Assembly (NCBI RefSeq): GCF_002252525.1
Contig: NZ_NNRM01000006.1
Location: 294,790 to 358,789, forward strand
Length of the DNA stretch: 64,000 bases
Reading direction: 5' to 3'
DNA from: Brucella pseudogrignonensis
Lineage (GTDB): Bacteria > Pseudomonadota > Alphaproteobacteria > Rhizobiales > Rhizobiaceae
Each line of letters opens with the position of its first letter. Positions within the stretch are counted from its first letter, which is position 1. The position numbers and the translations under genes are program-made. Below, one piece after another: positions 62,983 to 64,000 of this stretch. The notes under the pieces were generated by a model. That model did no database searches, had not been told where the DNA came from, and saw only the letters and a list, made by a program, of their open reading frames with translations.

Positions 62983-64000
62983 CTACCGTTCTCGCAACGC
63001 TTCGCTTGCCCTGTTGAGCGGTTTGATCAGGTAATCAAAGACTGTCTTGCTACCAGTATGAATATCCACCGTCGCAACCATGCCTGGAACGATGGGAAAG
63101 CGTTCTCCATGCTTGTTTAAAAGCGCATCTGTCTCGGTCTTGATGAATACGCGATAATAATAATTTTCAGGCTTCGCTTCATCCTTGATTGTGTCGGCCG
63201 AGATGCTGACAACCTTGCCTTCCAATCCGCCATAAATCGCATAATCATATGCGGTCACCTTGACGGTCGCACGCTGATCCGGGTGAATATAAGCAATATC
63301 CCGCGGCGAGATACGCGTCTCGATCAGCAGCTGTTCATCAAGCGGCACAATAATCATCAGTTTGCCATTCGGAGGCACCACACCACCAATGGTCGAGACT
63401 TCGATATTCTTGACGATGCCGCGCACCGGCGAACGCAACGTCAGACGCGCAAGCGCATCGGATCGTCCGCGAATAACCGATGAAAGCGATTCCACCTCGG
63501 CATTTGCCTTTGCAAGCTCCTCACGCGCCTGAACGATATAATCCGATTTGATCTCAGTTTCCTTGAGTTGCAACTCAACCAGCTGCCGTTTCAGGCGGAT
63601 CACTTCCACATTACTGGCAGCACCCATTTTGCTTAGTGACTGGCTGATATTGAGTTCGTCTTGCACAAGCTTTTTGGATTCGGTGATCCATTCAAGCGAA
63701 TCCTGCAGGCTGCGTGTACGCGCATCGAAAAGTCGTGTTTCTGCAGCCACCAGCATCGGAAACGCATCAAGCTCCGGCGAAAATTGCAGCTCAGTCTGGC
63801 TGACTTCAGCAGTTAGCCGCGCAGAACTTGCCAAAGCCGCACGATATTTGGCGGCACTTTCCTGCACGCTTGATTCTGTAACGGTTGGGTCGAGCTGCGC
63901 CAGAATCTGCCCCGGCTCCACCACATCATCCTGTCGCACCATGAGCTTGGCGACAACACCGCCCTCGAGTGACTGAATGACCTGTTCCTGCGAGGTCGGC
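62983..64000 (-). CDS. HlyD-family type I secretion membrane fusion protein, 5' end outside window
   Basis: The frame is open to the window edge. The visible part begins with EQVIQSLEGGVVAKLMVRQD, the biotinyl-lipoyl hairpin motif of HlyD/PrsE proteins (consensus HLEGGIV). A long helical hairpin follows (VLSSV-type AKANAEVESLSSVIRGRSDA), then LTLRSPVRGIVKNIEVST and the C-terminal PGMVATVDIHTGSKTVFDYL. Bridges the inner-membrane ABC protein and outer-membrane TolC in protein or glycan export. The ABC partner should lie upstream, outside the window. Confidence 0.9.
   Translation of the reverse strand, partial: PTSQEQVIQSLEGGVVAKLMVRQDDVVEPGQILAQLDPTVTESSVQESAAKYRAALASSARLTAEVSQTELQFSPELDAFPMLVAAETRLFDARTRSLQDSLEWITESKKLVQDELNISQSLSKMGAASNVEVIRLKRQLVELQLKETEIKSDYIVQAREELAKANAEVESLSSVIRGRSDALARLTLRSPVRGIVKNIEVSTIGGVVPPNGKLMIIVPLDEQLLIETRISPRDIAYIHPDQRATVKVTAYDYAIYGGLEGKVVSISADTIKDEAKPENYYYRVFIKTETDALLNKHGERFPIVPGMVATVDIHTGSKTVFDYLIKPLNRASEALRER

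Overview
The window comes from an alphaproteobacterium of the order Hyphomicrobiales, most probably Brucella in the broad sense (the former Ochrobactrum). The evidence is the cell-cycle cluster sciP, eipA, chpT and ctrA, a fused trpE(G) gene with a rhizobial-type trpL leader, choXWV, a NolR-like regulator, moderately high GC coding DNA, and a family of short palindromic repeats scattered between genes. It reads as chromosomal core. I saw no insertion sequence, prophage, CRISPR array or rRNA. The only tRNA is tRNA-Met(CAT).

Layout, 1-25 kb: the end of a bc1 complex operon (petA, petB); two tandem ABC exporter half-transporters; trmL; a periplasmic nucleoside permease-like protein; hemF; a yjhX/GNAT pair that resembles the proposed E. 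coli yjhX-yjhQ toxin-antitoxin locus; an LpxO-like hydroxylase; and a cca-nudix-DUF1285 operon that diverges from a four-gene moxR/DUF58/DUF4159/membrane-protein operon. A GNAT, a glutathionyl-hydroquinone reductase, an OmpW porin, a NUDIX protein and a metallophosphoesterase follow.

25-42 kb: leuA and trpE(G) each lie behind a very short leader peptide gene and an attenuator. A strong candidate small RNA with its own promoter and terminator lies upstream of trpL. Next come an Lrp regulator, a MarR/MFS pair with a perfect palindrome at the marR start, a minus-strand block (DUF2333, Rsm22 methyltransferase, LysR, DMT exporter), and the choline importer choXWV.

42-52 kb: a complete dppABCDF-type peptide importer, a HugZ-family protein, the NolR-like regulator, an rRNA/tRNA methyltransferase and mnmA.

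52-57 kb: the cell-cycle cluster. SciP inhibits CtrA, ChpT phosphorylates CtrA, and EipA is an envelope protein reported to be under CtrA control. CtrA-box-like sequences precede sciP and eipA/chpT and lie between ctrA and a fliJ-like gene. Six GANTC (CcrM) sites sit within 133 bp upstream of ctrA.

57-64 kb: a WYL regulator diverging from a two-domain ABM-like protein around a perfect inverted repeat, an AbrB-family transporter, a nucleotide-sugar aminotransferase/dehydrogenase pair, tRNA-Met, a secreted alpha/beta hydrolase and the 3' part of a type I secretion HlyD gene.

The most unusual signal crosses gene boundaries. The palindromic repeats end in TAGAGC, and five unrelated genes (choV, the CDF transporter, trpE, mnmA and the WYL regulator) use the TAG at a repeat end as their own stop codon.
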